Below are positions 33,589-42,334 of a stretch of DNA of 64,000 nucleotides, one piece after another. The translations under genes and the position numbers were made by a program. Under the pieces are notes generated by a model. That model searched no databases. It saw only the letters and a program-made list of their open reading frames with translations, and was not told the origin of the DNA. The stretch's first letter is position 1. Each line of letters opens with the position of its first letter. The stretch covers positions 4,047,827 through 4,111,826 of the forward strand of contig NZ_LT732526.1 in the NCBI RefSeq assembly GCF_900155545.1, read 5' to 3'. The DNA comes from Clostridium sp. Marseille-P2415 (lineage in GTDB: Bacteria > Bacillota > Clostridia > Lachnospirales > Lachnospiraceae).

Positions 33589-35793
33589 ATGAAATCTTTA
33601 ATCATAGCAGAAAAACCGTCGGTGGCCAGGGACATTGCCCGTGTGCTTCACTGCGGAAAAAACCAGAATGGGGCGATCGAAGGGGAGAAATACGTGGTGA
33701 CCTGGGGCTTAGGCCATCTGGTCACATTAGCGGACCCGGAAGATTACGACACGAAATATAAAGAATGGAAGATGGAAGACCTCCCAATGATGCCGGACCG
33801 GTTTAAGCTTGAGGTGATCAAACAGACAGGAAAGCAGTATCATGTTGTAAAAACCCAGATTCACCGGGGAGATGTGGGCGAAATCATTATTGCCACGGAT
33901 GCCGGACGGGAAGGGGAGCTGGTGGCGAGGCTGATCCTGGAAAAAGCAGGGAATAAAAAACCCATAAAAAGGCTCTGGATTTCCTCAGTTACGGATAAAG
34001 CCATTAAAGAAGGCTTTGCCAAATTAAAAAACGGCCATGAATATGATAATTTATACGATGCTGCCATGTGCCGGGCCGAGGCGGACTGGCTGGTCGGGAT
34101 CAATGCCACCAGGGCGCTGACCTGCAAATATAACGCCAGCTTAAGCTGCGGGCGGGTACAGACCCCTACGTTAGCCATCATTGCCGCGAGAGAGGATGAA
34201 ATTAAAAATTTTGTTCCCAGGCCCTATTATGGCATTACGGCAAAATGTGCAAAGCCGGCCCTTTCCTTAACCTGGCGGGATGAAAAATCAAAGAGCTTCC
34301 GTTCGTTTGACAGGGAACGTATGGAAGCTGTTCTGGAAAAGATGAAGACCGGGGGAGATGGACTGGTCACAGAGGTGAAAAGCGTGCCGAAGAAAACTTA
34401 TTCCCCTCAGCTTTATGATTTAACGGAGCTTCAGAGGGAAGCGAACCGCCGCTTTAATTATTCCGCAAAAGAGACGTTAAACATCATGCAGAGGCTATAT
34501 GAAAACCATAAGGTCCTGACTTATCCAAGAACGGATTCCAGGTATTTAAGTTCGGATATTGTTCCCTCCATCAAGGAAAGGCTGGAGGCCTGCGGAGTGG
34601 GGCCCTACCGGAAGCTGGCAGGAAGGCTTGCCAATCAGAAAATTGAGGGGAAACCGTCTTTTGTGGACGATAAGAAGGTATCGGATCATCACGCCATTAT
34701 TCCTACGGAACAGTTTGTCCAGCTGGACCACATGACTGTAGATGAACGGAAAATTTATGATCTGGTGGTCCGCAGATTCTTAGCGGTGCTGTATCCGCCT
34801 TTTGAGTACGAGCAGACCGAACTGACGGTGGAAGTGGGGGGAGAGTCTCTTATAGCCAGAGGAAAAGCGGTAAAGGTTCAGGGCTGGAAGGAAGTTTATG
34901 ATAATCAGGATGAGGAAGACGAGGAGCAGGAATTAAAGGAACAGAATCTGCCCATCCTGAAAAAAGGGGACCGGATCTTAGATCTTACGGTCGTTTTAAC
35001 GGAAGGAAAGACAAAGCCTCCGGCTCCGTTTAATGAGGCGACTCTCCTTTCCGCTATGGAGAACCCGGTTTCCTATATGGAGACAAAGGACCGGGATATG
35101 GCGAAGACTCTGGGGGAAACCGGAGGTCTTGGGACCGTGGCGACCAGAGCGGATATTATTGAAAAGTTGTTTTCCGGCTTTCTTTTGGAAAAGCGGGGGA
35201 AGGATATTTATCTGACCTCTAAGGCGAAACAGCTTCTTACTCTTGTACCGGAGGATTTGAAGAAACCGGAGCTGACGGCGGACTGGGAGATGAGGCTGTC
35301 TGCCATTGCTGACGGGAAATTAAAGCGGGCGGCATTTATGAAGGATATCCGGCTGTATTCCGGGGATTTGATCCGTCAGATCAAGTCTGGGGAAGGGAAA
35401 TTTACCCACGATAATCTGACCAATACCAGATGCCCGGTGTGCGGTAAGAGGATGCTGGCAGTGAAAGGGAAGAACAGCGAGATGCTGGTCTGCCAGGACC
35501 GGGAATGCGGGCACAGGGAGGTTGTTTCCAGGACCAGTAATGCAAGATGTCCGGTATGCCATAAGAAGCTGGAGCTGAAAGGCAAGGGGGAAGGGCAGAT
35601 TTTTGTCTGCAAATGCGGTTATAAGGAGAAGCTTTCTTCCTTTAAGGAAAGGCGTGCAAAGGAAGGGGCCGGAGTGTCCAAAAAGGATGTAGCCAGGTAT
35701 TTGAACAAGCAGAAAAAGGAAGTAGAAGAACCGATCAATTCGGCTTTTGCGGATGCATTTGCAAAGCTGAATTTAAGCGGGGATAAGGACTGA
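33589..35793 (+). CDS. topB: DNA topoisomerase III (type IA)
   Basis: This 734-aa topoisomerase relaxes and decatenates DNA. GGAGG precedes ATG 33589. The Toprim domain starts KSLIIAEKPSVARDIARVL and includes TDAGREGELVARLI. The gate region has LSCGRVQTPTLAII. The active tyrosine is in VLTYPRTDSRYL. The C terminus has two zinc-ribbon units, beginning CPVCGKRML and CPVCHKKLE, with an additional CGYKE cysteine. Length and zinc tail fit Firmicutes TopB. It appears monocistronic, between its own promoter and a strong terminator. Confidence 0.95.
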   Translation: MKSLIIAEKPSVARDIARVLHCGKNQNGAIEGEKYVVTWGLGHLVTLADPEDYDTKYKEWKMEDLPMMPDRFKLEVIKQTGKQYHVVKTQIHRGDVGEIIIATDAGREGELVARLILEKAGNKKPIKRLWISSVTDKAIKEGFAKLKNGHEYDNLYDAAMCRAEADWLVGINATRALTCKYNASLSCGRVQTPTLAIIAAREDEIKNFVPRPYYGITAKCAKPALSLTWRDEKSKSFRSFDRERMEAVLEKMKTGGDGLVTEVKSVPKKTYSPQLYDLTELQREANRRFNYSAKETLNIMQRLYENHKVLTYPRTDSRYLSSDIVPSIKERLEACGVGPYRKLAGRLANQKIEGKPSFVDDKKVSDHHAIIPTEQFVQLDHMTVDERKIYDLVVRRFLAVLYPPFEYEQTELTVEVGGESLIARGKAVKVQGWKEVYDNQDEEDEEQELKEQNLPILKKGDRILDLTVVLTEGKTKPPAPFNEATLLSAMENPVSYMETKDRDMAKTLGETGGLGTVATRADIIEKLFSGFLLEKRGKDIYLTSKAKQLLTLVPEDLKKPELTADWEMRLSAIADGKLKRAAFMKDIRLYSGDLIRQIKSGEGKFTHDNLTNTRCPVCGKRMLAVKGKNSEMLVCQDRECGHREVVSRTSNARCPVCHKKLELKGKGEGQIFVCKCGYKEKLSSFKERRAKEGAGVSKKDVARYLNKQKKEVEEPINSAFADAFAKLNLSGDKD

Positions 35794-35808
35794 ATACCAT
35801 AGATTCAG

Positions 35809-35864
35809 AAAACCATAAATGCCGGAAAGAAGATAAGGTTTCTTCCCGGTATTTATGGTTTTTT
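35809..35864 (+). terminator. Terminator of topB
   Basis: AAAACCATAAATGCCGG pairs with CCGGTATTTATGGTTTT, ending in a T-run. Confidence 0.85.
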
Positions 35865-35884
35865 GGCCCAAAATGCAAACTTTG

Positions 35885-35944
35885 GTAAAAATTTAGTAAA
35901 ATTTTACTTTGCTTATTGACGGTGGGAAAGACTGCAATTATAAT
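35885..35944 (+). promoter_or_regulatory. Promoter and possible operator of the LacI/phn operon
   Basis: TTGACG (35916-35921) and TATAAT (35939-35944) are 17 bases apart. Just upstream, GTAAAA and TTTTAC (35885-35907) form an AT-rich inverted repeat that could bind a regulator. Confidence 0.55.
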
Positions 35945-35971
35945 GAAAATTGAAAGGTGAGGATATAGATT

Positions 35972-36946
35972 ATGGCTACGATTAAAGAAATTTCACAGCT
36001 TGCGAACGTATCCATCGCGACGGTATCCCGGGTGCTGAATCAGGATGATACCATCGTGGTGAGTCCGGAGGTGAAAAAAAGGATATTCAAAATTGCCCAC
36101 GAGTTAAAATATGTCCCACCCAGGATGCGTCATACGCAGAAAGAGAGAGGAATTGTCATAGGAGTGGCTGACTGGCATATTATCCGGAAGGACAGGACCA
36201 ACATCAGGCTTTCTTCCCTGGATTTGACCGTAAAGTCCATGTCAGGGAAGAATGATGTGCGGTTTGAACGGATGGATAAAAACAGTCCGGGGCAGTATGA
36301 TGGAATCATCGCCTTCGGCGTTTTTTCCGGGGAAGAGATGGAGCATCTGCGGATGCAGAGCTATGCCATTGTATTCATCAATTCGGATCCCAAGGATTAT
36401 GAGTACGACAGCATTGTCATGGATTTTAACAAGGGAATCCAGGAAATGCTCGATTATCTCATGGAGCGGAAAAAATATTGCAGCGTCGGCTACATCGGAG
36501 GTCTTTACGAAGAAGGCCAGGTGAAGATCGGCTATCGGAGGTTAGAAGGGATCCGGGCCACTTTTACGCAGAGAGGCTATTATGAGGAGGAAAATTTCTT
36601 TATAGGCGATATCAGCAGGGAAAGCGGTTATGAGCTGGCAAAGCAGGCGGTCGAATCGGGCCATCTGCCGGAAGCGGTACTGTTAGGCAGCGAAGAGGTT
36701 GCGGAAGGGGCTCTGGAAGCTTTCCAGGATGCGGGGCTCCGCGTACCAAAGGACGTTGCGGTGGTCATCTATAAGGATATTGAAACGCTGGAATCCAAAT
36801 GGCCATCCTATACGAAGGTCCGGATGTTCCCGGAGATCGTATGGCAGACTGCAATCAAGCTTTTGCTGGAACAGATCCAGGAAGGCCGCAAGGACAATAT
36901 GACAATTTATCTCCCAACAAAGTTGGAAGTCGGAGACAGCGCGTAA
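35972..36946 (+). CDS. LacI-family transcriptional regulator
   Basis: This 324-aa repressor starts with the LacI helix-turn-helix MATIKEISQLANVSIATVSR VLN, followed by a periplasmic-binding-like effector domain with VMDFNKGIQEMLDYL, SVGYIGG and EAVLLGSEEVAEGAL. GGTGAGG lies upstream of ATG 35972. It is the first gene of the phosphonate-type transporter operon, 48 bases before phnD. LacI proteins usually sense sugars or nucleosides, which argues against simple Pho-type control of this transporter. Confidence 0.9.
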   Translation: MATIKEISQLANVSIATVSRVLNQDDTIVVSPEVKKRIFKIAHELKYVPPRMRHTQKERGIVIGVADWHIIRKDRTNIRLSSLDLTVKSMSGKNDVRFERMDKNSPGQYDGIIAFGVFSGEEMEHLRMQSYAIVFINSDPKDYEYDSIVMDFNKGIQEMLDYLMERKKYCSVGYIGGLYEEGQVKIGYRRLEGIRATFTQRGYYEEENFFIGDISRESGYELAKQAVESGHLPEAVLLGSEEVAEGALEAFQDAGLRVPKDVAVVIYKDIETLESKWPSYTKVRMFPEIVWQTAIKLLLEQIQEGRKDNMTIYLPTKLEVGDSA

Positions 36947-36994
36947 TGACCCATGACCCCAAGAACCGATGAATCACACGAAAAGGAGAGCAGT

Positions 36995-38104
36995 ATGAAA
37001 AAAACAGTTTCTGTATTAATGGCAGCAGCACTCTGTGCAGCAATGATCGGCGGATGTTCCGGCAGCAGCCAGTCTGGAGCGGCAACCGCTGCGGGGACGG
37101 AAAGCGCATCGTCTGCAGCAGGAGAAACAACCGCTCAGACTGAGGCAAAGGCGGAGAACAAGAAAATCGACAAGCTGAACGTTTACTTTGTTCCTTCCAG
37201 AGAGCCGGAAGAGATCGTAACCGCTACAGAGCCTTTAAAAGACATGCTGAAGACAGAGTTGGGAAAAGAAGGCTATGATATCGGCGAGGTGGTGATTACG
37301 GTCGGAACCAGCTATGAGGCAGTTGGGGAAGCCCTATCTGCAGGCACTGCGGATATCGGTCTTATACCGGGAGGAACCTATGTCCTCTATGATGACGGCG
37401 CAGAAGTGATCTTAACCGCAACCAGAGACGGATTAAGCAAGAATTCCGATTCCGCAAAGGACTGGAATGACGGAAAGGCTACCGATCCCACTGCGGATCA
37501 GGCTACCTCCTACCGGGCACTTATTATTGCAGGCCCTTCTGAAAAGGGACAGGAACTGTCTGCCAAGGTCAACAATGGGGAAGAGCTTACCTTTGAAGAT
37601 TTAGACGGAGCGAACTGGAGCGTTATGTCATCCTCCTCACCGGCAGGATACATTTACCCGTCCTTATGGCTTCAGGATAATTTCCAGAAGAACATGTTAA
37701 ATCTTTCCCATGCGGTACAGTCTGATTCCTATGGAAGCGCTTTTGCACGGCTCGCCTCCGGCCAGGTAGATGTTCTCTGCACCTATGCGGATGCCCGCAG
37801 GGATTACGTGGAAAAATGGAATTCCGAATACGGAAGGACCGGATCCATCTGGGAAGAAACAAATGTGATCGGTGTAACGCCTCCGATTTTTAATGATACA
37901 GTCAGCGTGAGCAAGACCTCCAAAATCATGGATGATAATTTCAAAAAGGCTGTCCGGGATGCATTTATCAACATCGGCAACACAGAAGAAGGAAAGCAGG
38001 TTATCGCTATCTATAGCCACAAGGGATATCAGCCGGCACAGAGCTCCGATTACGATAATGAACGTGCGGCACAGAAGATGATTAAGGAATTAAATGCAAA
38101 ATAA
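36995..38104 (+). CDS. phnD: Phosphonate-type ABC transporter substrate-binding lipoprotein
   Basis: This 369-aa PhnD-family lipoprotein starts at ATG 36995 after AAAGGAGAG. The lipobox is IGGC. A Ser/Thr/Ala linker precedes LNVYFVPSREPEEIVTATEP, the usual beginning of the PhnD fold. GTSYEAVGEALSAGTADIGL and VMSSSSPAGYIYPSLWLQDN are family landmarks. Ligands of the family include phosphonates, phosphite and phosphate esters. The terminal nucleotidase suggests that an organophosphate or phosphonate is imported; which one is unknown. Confidence 0.88.
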   Translation: MKKTVSVLMAAALCAAMIGGCSGSSQSGAATAAGTESASSAAGETTAQTEAKAENKKIDKLNVYFVPSREPEEIVTATEPLKDMLKTELGKEGYDIGEVVITVGTSYEAVGEALSAGTADIGLIPGGTYVLYDDGAEVILTATRDGLSKNSDSAKDWNDGKATDPTADQATSYRALIIAGPSEKGQELSAKVNNGEELTFEDLDGANWSVMSSSSPAGYIYPSLWLQDNFQKNMLNLSHAVQSDSYGSAFARLASGQVDVLCTYADARRDYVEKWNSEYGRTGSIWEETNVIGVTPPIFNDTVSVSKTSKIMDDNFKKAVRDAFINIGNTEEGKQVIAIYSHKGYQPAQSSDYDNERAAQKMIKELNAK

Positions 38105-38187
38105 AGAATACATACAGGCTGTAGAGGCGTCGTAACGGTAATATTTTGCGGCGCCTCCGCTCTTTATACTGGGAAATGAGGGAAAGT

Positions 38188-38946
38188 ATGATTGAATTTA
38201 GTCAGGTGGGCAAAAAGTATCCCAATGGCTTTGAAGCCTTGAAAGAAATCAACTTAAAAATCGGGCAGGGAGAATTTGTAGCTGTTATCGGACTTTCCGG
38301 CGCAGGCAAGTCCACCCTTCTTCGGACGATTAACCGCATGCATGATATTACGGAAGGCACCCTGACCGTGGATGGGACCGATGTGATGCAGCTGAAAGGA
38401 AGGGAACTGCGGCGTTTCCGCCGTAAGATCGGCATGATTTTCCAGTCCTTTAACCTGGTGACCAGAACCCGGGTCATCAATAACGTTCTTATGTCAAAGG
38501 TACCGGAACTGCCGTTTTTCAACGCTTTGTTCGGAATTTACCCCAGGGAGGATAAGCTGGAGGCACTGGAGGCGCTTGATAAGGTGGGTATCCTGGATAA
38601 AGCCTTTGTCCGCGCGGACCAGTTGTCCGGCGGGCAGCAGCAGAGAGTTGCCCTGGCAAGGACCCTGGCCCAGAATCCCCGGATCATCCTGGCAGACGAG
38701 CCGGTGGCTTCCTTAGACCCGGTTACGGCAAAACAGGTCATGGGGGATTTCTTAAAGATCAACAAAGAGATGAACATTACCATTCTGTTAAACATCCATC
38801 ATGTGGACTTGGCGCTCCAGTACGCAAGCCGTGTCATTGGCATAAGAGCAGGCCGGATCGTTTACGATGGTCCGGCCGCTGATGTGACCCAGGATATCTT
38901 AAATGAGATTTATGAAGGAAAAGAAGAACAGGAGGCGGCAGGATGA
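38188..38946 (+). CDS. phnC: Phosphonate-type ABC transporter ATP-binding protein
   Basis: This 252-aa PhnC ATPase begins at ATG 38188, where GAGGGAAAG gives the ribosome site. Walker A is GLSGAGKST near residue 36, the signature is LSGGQQQRV and Walker B is IILADEPVASLDP, all typical of PhnC. It overlaps the next gene by four bases. Confidence 0.92.
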   Translation: MIEFSQVGKKYPNGFEALKEINLKIGQGEFVAVIGLSGAGKSTLLRTINRMHDITEGTLTVDGTDVMQLKGRELRRFRRKIGMIFQSFNLVTRTRVINNVLMSKVPELPFFNALFGIYPREDKLEALEALDKVGILDKAFVRADQLSGGQQQRVALARTLAQNPRIILADEPVASLDPVTAKQVMGDFLKINKEMNITILLNIHHVDLALQYASRVIGIRAGRIVYDGPAADVTQDILNEIYEGKEEQEAAG

Positions 38947-39764
38947 GCATTTATGACAAAATAATTCCGCCCCGGAAAATGGAATTGTCAAATGGCAGGA
39001 CCGTCTCAAAGCCGGCTTCCCATCTCCCCCTGATCGCCCTGATACTGGTGTTCTTAACCGTGCTGTCGGTAAAGATCACCGGCTTTGATATGGGAGTTTT
39101 GCGGGAAAGGGGAGACCAGTTCTTTGTCATCCTCGGTATGATGGTCCCGCCGGCATTTTCCTATAGCTCTCAGGTGTGGCAGCCCCTGTTTGATACCGTA
39201 AAAATGTCTCTTCTTGGGACCGTGATCGGAGCTGTGACAGTCATTCCCTTTGCCATGGCTGCTTCCACCAACATCATAAGGAATCCGGTGGCGGTCAGCG
39301 TCATGAGATTATTTTTAAGCATTGTAAGGACCCTTCCGACCCTGGTAACCGCCCTGATCGCTACTTATGTATTCGGCCTGGGCACCCTGGCCGGCACCAC
39401 GGCTATTGCGGTGTTCACCTTTGCCTATATGGGGAAAATATTATATGAAGAGATCGAAACCGCTGATATGGGGGCCTTTGAGGCTATGGAAGCCATTGGG
39501 GCCACCAAGGTCCGGGCTTTTGTGAGCGCCATCATCCCCCAGGTGCTTCCTTCCTATATTTCAAACGGGCTGTTCTGCTTTGAAGGAAATGTCCGTTATG
39601 CAGCCATACTGGGATATGTGGGCGCAGGCGGTCTGGGACTGATCCTCAATGAAAAGCTGGGGTGGAGAGAATATCCAAGTGTAGGCATGATCCTGATCAT
39701 GCTGTTTGTAACCGTATTTCTGATTGAATCGGTGAGCCGCTACTGCCGCCGGAAACTGGTATAG
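38943..39764 (+). CDS. phnE: Phosphonate-type ABC transporter permease, first
   Basis: This 273-aa PhnE-type permease has about six helices. The EAA-like loop reads ETADMGAFEAMEAIGATKVR, and GYVGAGGLGLILNEKLGW is the family C-terminal motif. ATG 38943 overlaps the phnC stop (ATGA), indicating translational coupling. Confidence 0.9.
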   Translation: MSIYDKIIPPRKMELSNGRTVSKPASHLPLIALILVFLTVLSVKITGFDMGVLRERGDQFFVILGMMVPPAFSYSSQVWQPLFDTVKMSLLGTVIGAVTVIPFAMAASTNIIRNPVAVSVMRLFLSIVRTLPTLVTALIATYVFGLGTLAGTTAIAVFTFAYMGKILYEEIETADMGAFEAMEAIGATKVRAFVSAIIPQVLPSYISNGLFCFEGNVRYAAILGYVGAGGLGLILNEKLGWREYPSVGMILIMLFVTVFLIESVSRYCRRKLV

Positions 39765-39776
39765 GGGGAATGACAG

Positions 39777-40586
39777 ATGATGAATCAGATAGAAAAAGCA
39801 TATGCCGGGCGTCCTAAGAATACTGTTTACCAGGTAACGGTTACTGCCATTGTTCTGGTGCTGCTGCTGTGGTCAGGCTCTGCCGTGGACGTTTCCGGCG
39901 GAGGCCTTGGAGGTCTTAAAATTGCCGGGAATATTTTAAACGGAATCGTTCATCCGGATAAAAAGCTGTTGTTTAACCTGACCGTACAGGGAGTTCCGTA
40001 TCTTCTTCTGGAAACGGTCTGCATTGCATTTTTAGGAACCCTGGTGGGAGCCTTTCTTGCCATTCCTCTTTCCTTTCTATCGGCCTCCAACTTAATGCCT
40101 GCTCCGGTCGCTTATTTAAGCCGTCTGGTGATCATGGCGGTCAGGACCATTCCGGCCTTTGTCTATGGCCTCATGTTTATCCGGGTCAGCGGGCCCGGAG
40201 CGTTTACCGGACTTTTGACCATGTCCGTGTGTTCCATTGGCATGGTATCGAAAATGTATATTGAAGCCATCGAAGATCTGGATACCAGAATTCTGGAATC
40301 CTTAGATGCATGCGGCTGCAATACGTTTCAGAAGATCCGGTATGGAATCCTGCCCCAGCTGATTCCCAACTTCGCGTCAACGGTAATCTACCGGTTTGAC
40401 ATTAATTTAAGAGATGCCACGGTTCTGGGGCTGGTAGGAGCCGGAGGCATTGGAGCGCCCCTGATCTTTGCCATGAATTCCTACCGGTGGAATGAGGCGG
40501 GGGCTATTTTAGTGGGCCTTATGGTTCTGGTTCTGATCGTGGAATATATTTCCACCAGGATCCGGGTAAAGCTGGCCAGGGGGTGA
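39777..40586 (+). CDS. phnE: Phosphonate-type ABC transporter permease, second
   Basis: This 269-aa paralogue of the preceding permease is 12 bases downstream. It shows EAIEDLDTRILESLDACGCN as EAA-like loop and LGLVGAGGIGAPLIFAMNSY near the C terminus. Two distinct PhnE proteins form a heterodimeric channel, as in several Firmicutes phn loci. Confidence 0.9.
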   Translation: MMNQIEKAYAGRPKNTVYQVTVTAIVLVLLLWSGSAVDVSGGGLGGLKIAGNILNGIVHPDKKLLFNLTVQGVPYLLLETVCIAFLGTLVGAFLAIPLSFLSASNLMPAPVAYLSRLVIMAVRTIPAFVYGLMFIRVSGPGAFTGLLTMSVCSIGMVSKMYIEAIEDLDTRILESLDACGCNTFQKIRYGILPQLIPNFASTVIYRFDINLRDATVLGLVGAGGIGAPLIFAMNSYRWNEAGAILVGLMVLVLIVEYISTRIRVKLARG

Positions 40587-40590
40587 TAGA

Positions 40591-42108
40591 TTGAAGAAAC
40601 AGGCAAAAATATATTATACCTCAGATGTTCACGGATATCTGTTTCCAACCTCATACGCAGATAAGGAAGAACGGCCCATGGGGCTTTTTAACTGTATCTC
40701 CAACTTTAAAAAAGACGGAAATACACTGGTTTTTGACGGAGGGGATACGTTACAGGGAGCTCCTCTGGCTGCCTATGTCACCTCCCATGGAGGGGATTTC
40801 CCGGAAAAGGATCCCATAGCCGGAGTATACAATGCGGCAGGCTACGATGCTGTGGTCCCCGGAAACCATGATTTTAATTTTGGTTATGACCGCCTTGTAA
40901 AATACTTCCGGGCGCTTCACGGCGTCTGCCTCTGCGCAAATGCAAGGGACTTGGAAGGAAGGGGCAGGATCTCATCAAGTCATATCTTTACCCTGGAAAA
41001 TGGGCTCCGGCTGGGGGTAACCGGCATTGTGACGGATCATGTAAACGTGTGGGAGCAGCCGGAGAATCTGGAAAAAATCCGGATTACCGATGCTTTCCAG
41101 GCTGCTGCAGAGGAGCTTTTCAGGCTGAAGCTCCAGTCAGATGTCACCATCTGCATCTATCACGGCGGTTATGAATGCGATCTTGATACCGGAAAGGTAT
41201 TAAGTACTTCCGGAGAAAATGTGGGATACCGCATCTTAAAAGAGCTGGATTATGATATCCTGCTGACCGCGCACCAGCACATGTCCGTTCCCGGAAGAGA
41301 GTTATTCAGGACCCATACCCTGCAGCTGGCCGCCAATGCCGTGCAGTATGCCCGGCTGGATTTAAGGTTTGAAGACGGGAAGCTTAAAGTGGAGTCCTCC
41401 ATCTGCCCGGCCGGGCCGTTTCATGAGAAAGAACCTTATGAGTCTCTGCTTCCTTTAGAGGGGGCAGTACAGGAGTGGCTGGATGCAGACATTGGTCGTT
41501 TGAAGGAGCCGGTTCCGGAAAAAGGAAAGCTTGATATGGCCCTTTATGGGTCAGCTGTCGCGGATTTTTTCAATCAGGTGCAGCTGGAATATTCGGGGGC
41601 GGATATCTCCTGTGTCGGGCTGGGAAATTCATCCATTGGACTTCCTGACCATGTTACCATGCGGGATCTGGTGAGAGTATATCCGTTTTCAAACACCCTG
41701 GCAGTCCTTGAAGTAAAGGAAGAAACACTCAGGAAAGCCCTGGAACGCTGTGCCCGGTATTTTACCATAAAGGATGGGAACATTGAGATCTCTGACGAGT
41801 TCCTGAAACCCAAAGTGGAGCATTATAATTATGATTATTTTGCCGGTATTACTTTTGAGGTGGACTTAAAAATGCCTGTGGGAAGCCGGGTGAAAAAGAT
41901 TCTGTATAAAGGCAGGCCGCTGGCAGGCCGTTCTTTCAGCCTGTGTATGAGCGATTACCGTGCCAGCGGTACGGGAGGCTACGAGGTATACAGGGAATGC
42001 CGGATTCTAAAGCGTATCAGTACAGAGGTTCCTCAGATGGCCCTGGATTATTTAAGAAAGCATCCTGTGGTTGAGATTGAGAAAAACGGTGGTATTATAC
42101 TGCTGTAA
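40591..42108 (+). CDS. 5'-nucleotidase/2',3'-cyclic phosphodiesterase-family metallophosphatase
   Basis: This 505-aa enzyme hydrolyses phosphate esters. It starts with TTG 40591 after GGGGGTGATA, four bases beyond phnE. The metallophosphatase motifs are TSDVHGYL (residues 10-17), GGDTLQG, PGNHDFNFGYD and LLTAHQH. A 5_nucleotid_C domain with YPFSNTLAVLEV and SDYRASGTGGY follows. There is no signal peptide or anchor, so it works in the cytoplasm, unlike UshA. As the last gene of the LacI-phnDCEE operon it probably dephosphorylates the imported compound. No C-P lyase genes are present. Confidence 0.88.
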   Translation: MKKQAKIYYTSDVHGYLFPTSYADKEERPMGLFNCISNFKKDGNTLVFDGGDTLQGAPLAAYVTSHGGDFPEKDPIAGVYNAAGYDAVVPGNHDFNFGYDRLVKYFRALHGVCLCANARDLEGRGRISSSHIFTLENGLRLGVTGIVTDHVNVWEQPENLEKIRITDAFQAAAEELFRLKLQSDVTICIYHGGYECDLDTGKVLSTSGENVGYRILKELDYDILLTAHQHMSVPGRELFRTHTLQLAANAVQYARLDLRFEDGKLKVESSICPAGPFHEKEPYESLLPLEGAVQEWLDADIGRLKEPVPEKGKLDMALYGSAVADFFNQVQLEYSGADISCVGLGNSSIGLPDHVTMRDLVRVYPFSNTLAVLEVKEETLRKALERCARYFTIKDGNIEISDEFLKPKVEHYNYDYFAGITFEVDLKMPVGSRVKKILYKGRPLAGRSFSLCMSDYRASGTGGYEVYRECRILKRISTEVPQMALDYLRKHPVVEIEKNGGIILL

Positions 42109-42184
42109 GCAGAGCCGCCGCCTGCGGTCTTCTCCTTCTAAGAATTTCCAGCATTGCGAAATTTTAGCTAAATCAAAAATATAC

Positions 42185-42213
42185 TTGACAAAAATTCATT
42201 CATACTTTAGTCT
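42185..42213 (+). promoter_or_regulatory. Promoter of amt-glnK
   Basis: TTGACA (42185-42190) and TAGTCT (42208-42213) are 17 bases apart. A 14-base hairpin GTCTA..TAGAC overlaps the -10 box and could be an operator. Confidence 0.5.
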
Positions 42214-42254
42214 AGCAGTAGACCAAAATAAGGTTGGGAAATTATACGGCAAAG

Positions 42255-42303
42255 AAGCCATAACACTGTGCAGCGTCGCACAAGGTTATGGCTTAATTTT
42301 TTT
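42255..42303 (+). terminator. Terminator-like hairpin in the amt leader (attenuator candidate)
   Basis: AAGCCATAAC pairs with GTTATGGCTT, with an inner TGTGC/GCACA stem, followed by AATTTTTTT. It lies after the only visible promoter and 32 bases before the amt start. It therefore must be read through for amt expression, which implies conditional antitermination, or else an additional promoter that I did not see. Confidence 0.6.
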
Positions 42304-42334
42304 ACTCAAAGCAAATAAAGGAGGAGTTGAAATT

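Noticed and set aside
42210-42294. ANTAR double-hairpin target in the amt leader
   Set aside because: Only one hairpin has the A1/G4 hexaloop. The other (GTCTA..TAGAC) overlaps the -10 box, so it would not be in the transcript. I kept only an attenuator call.
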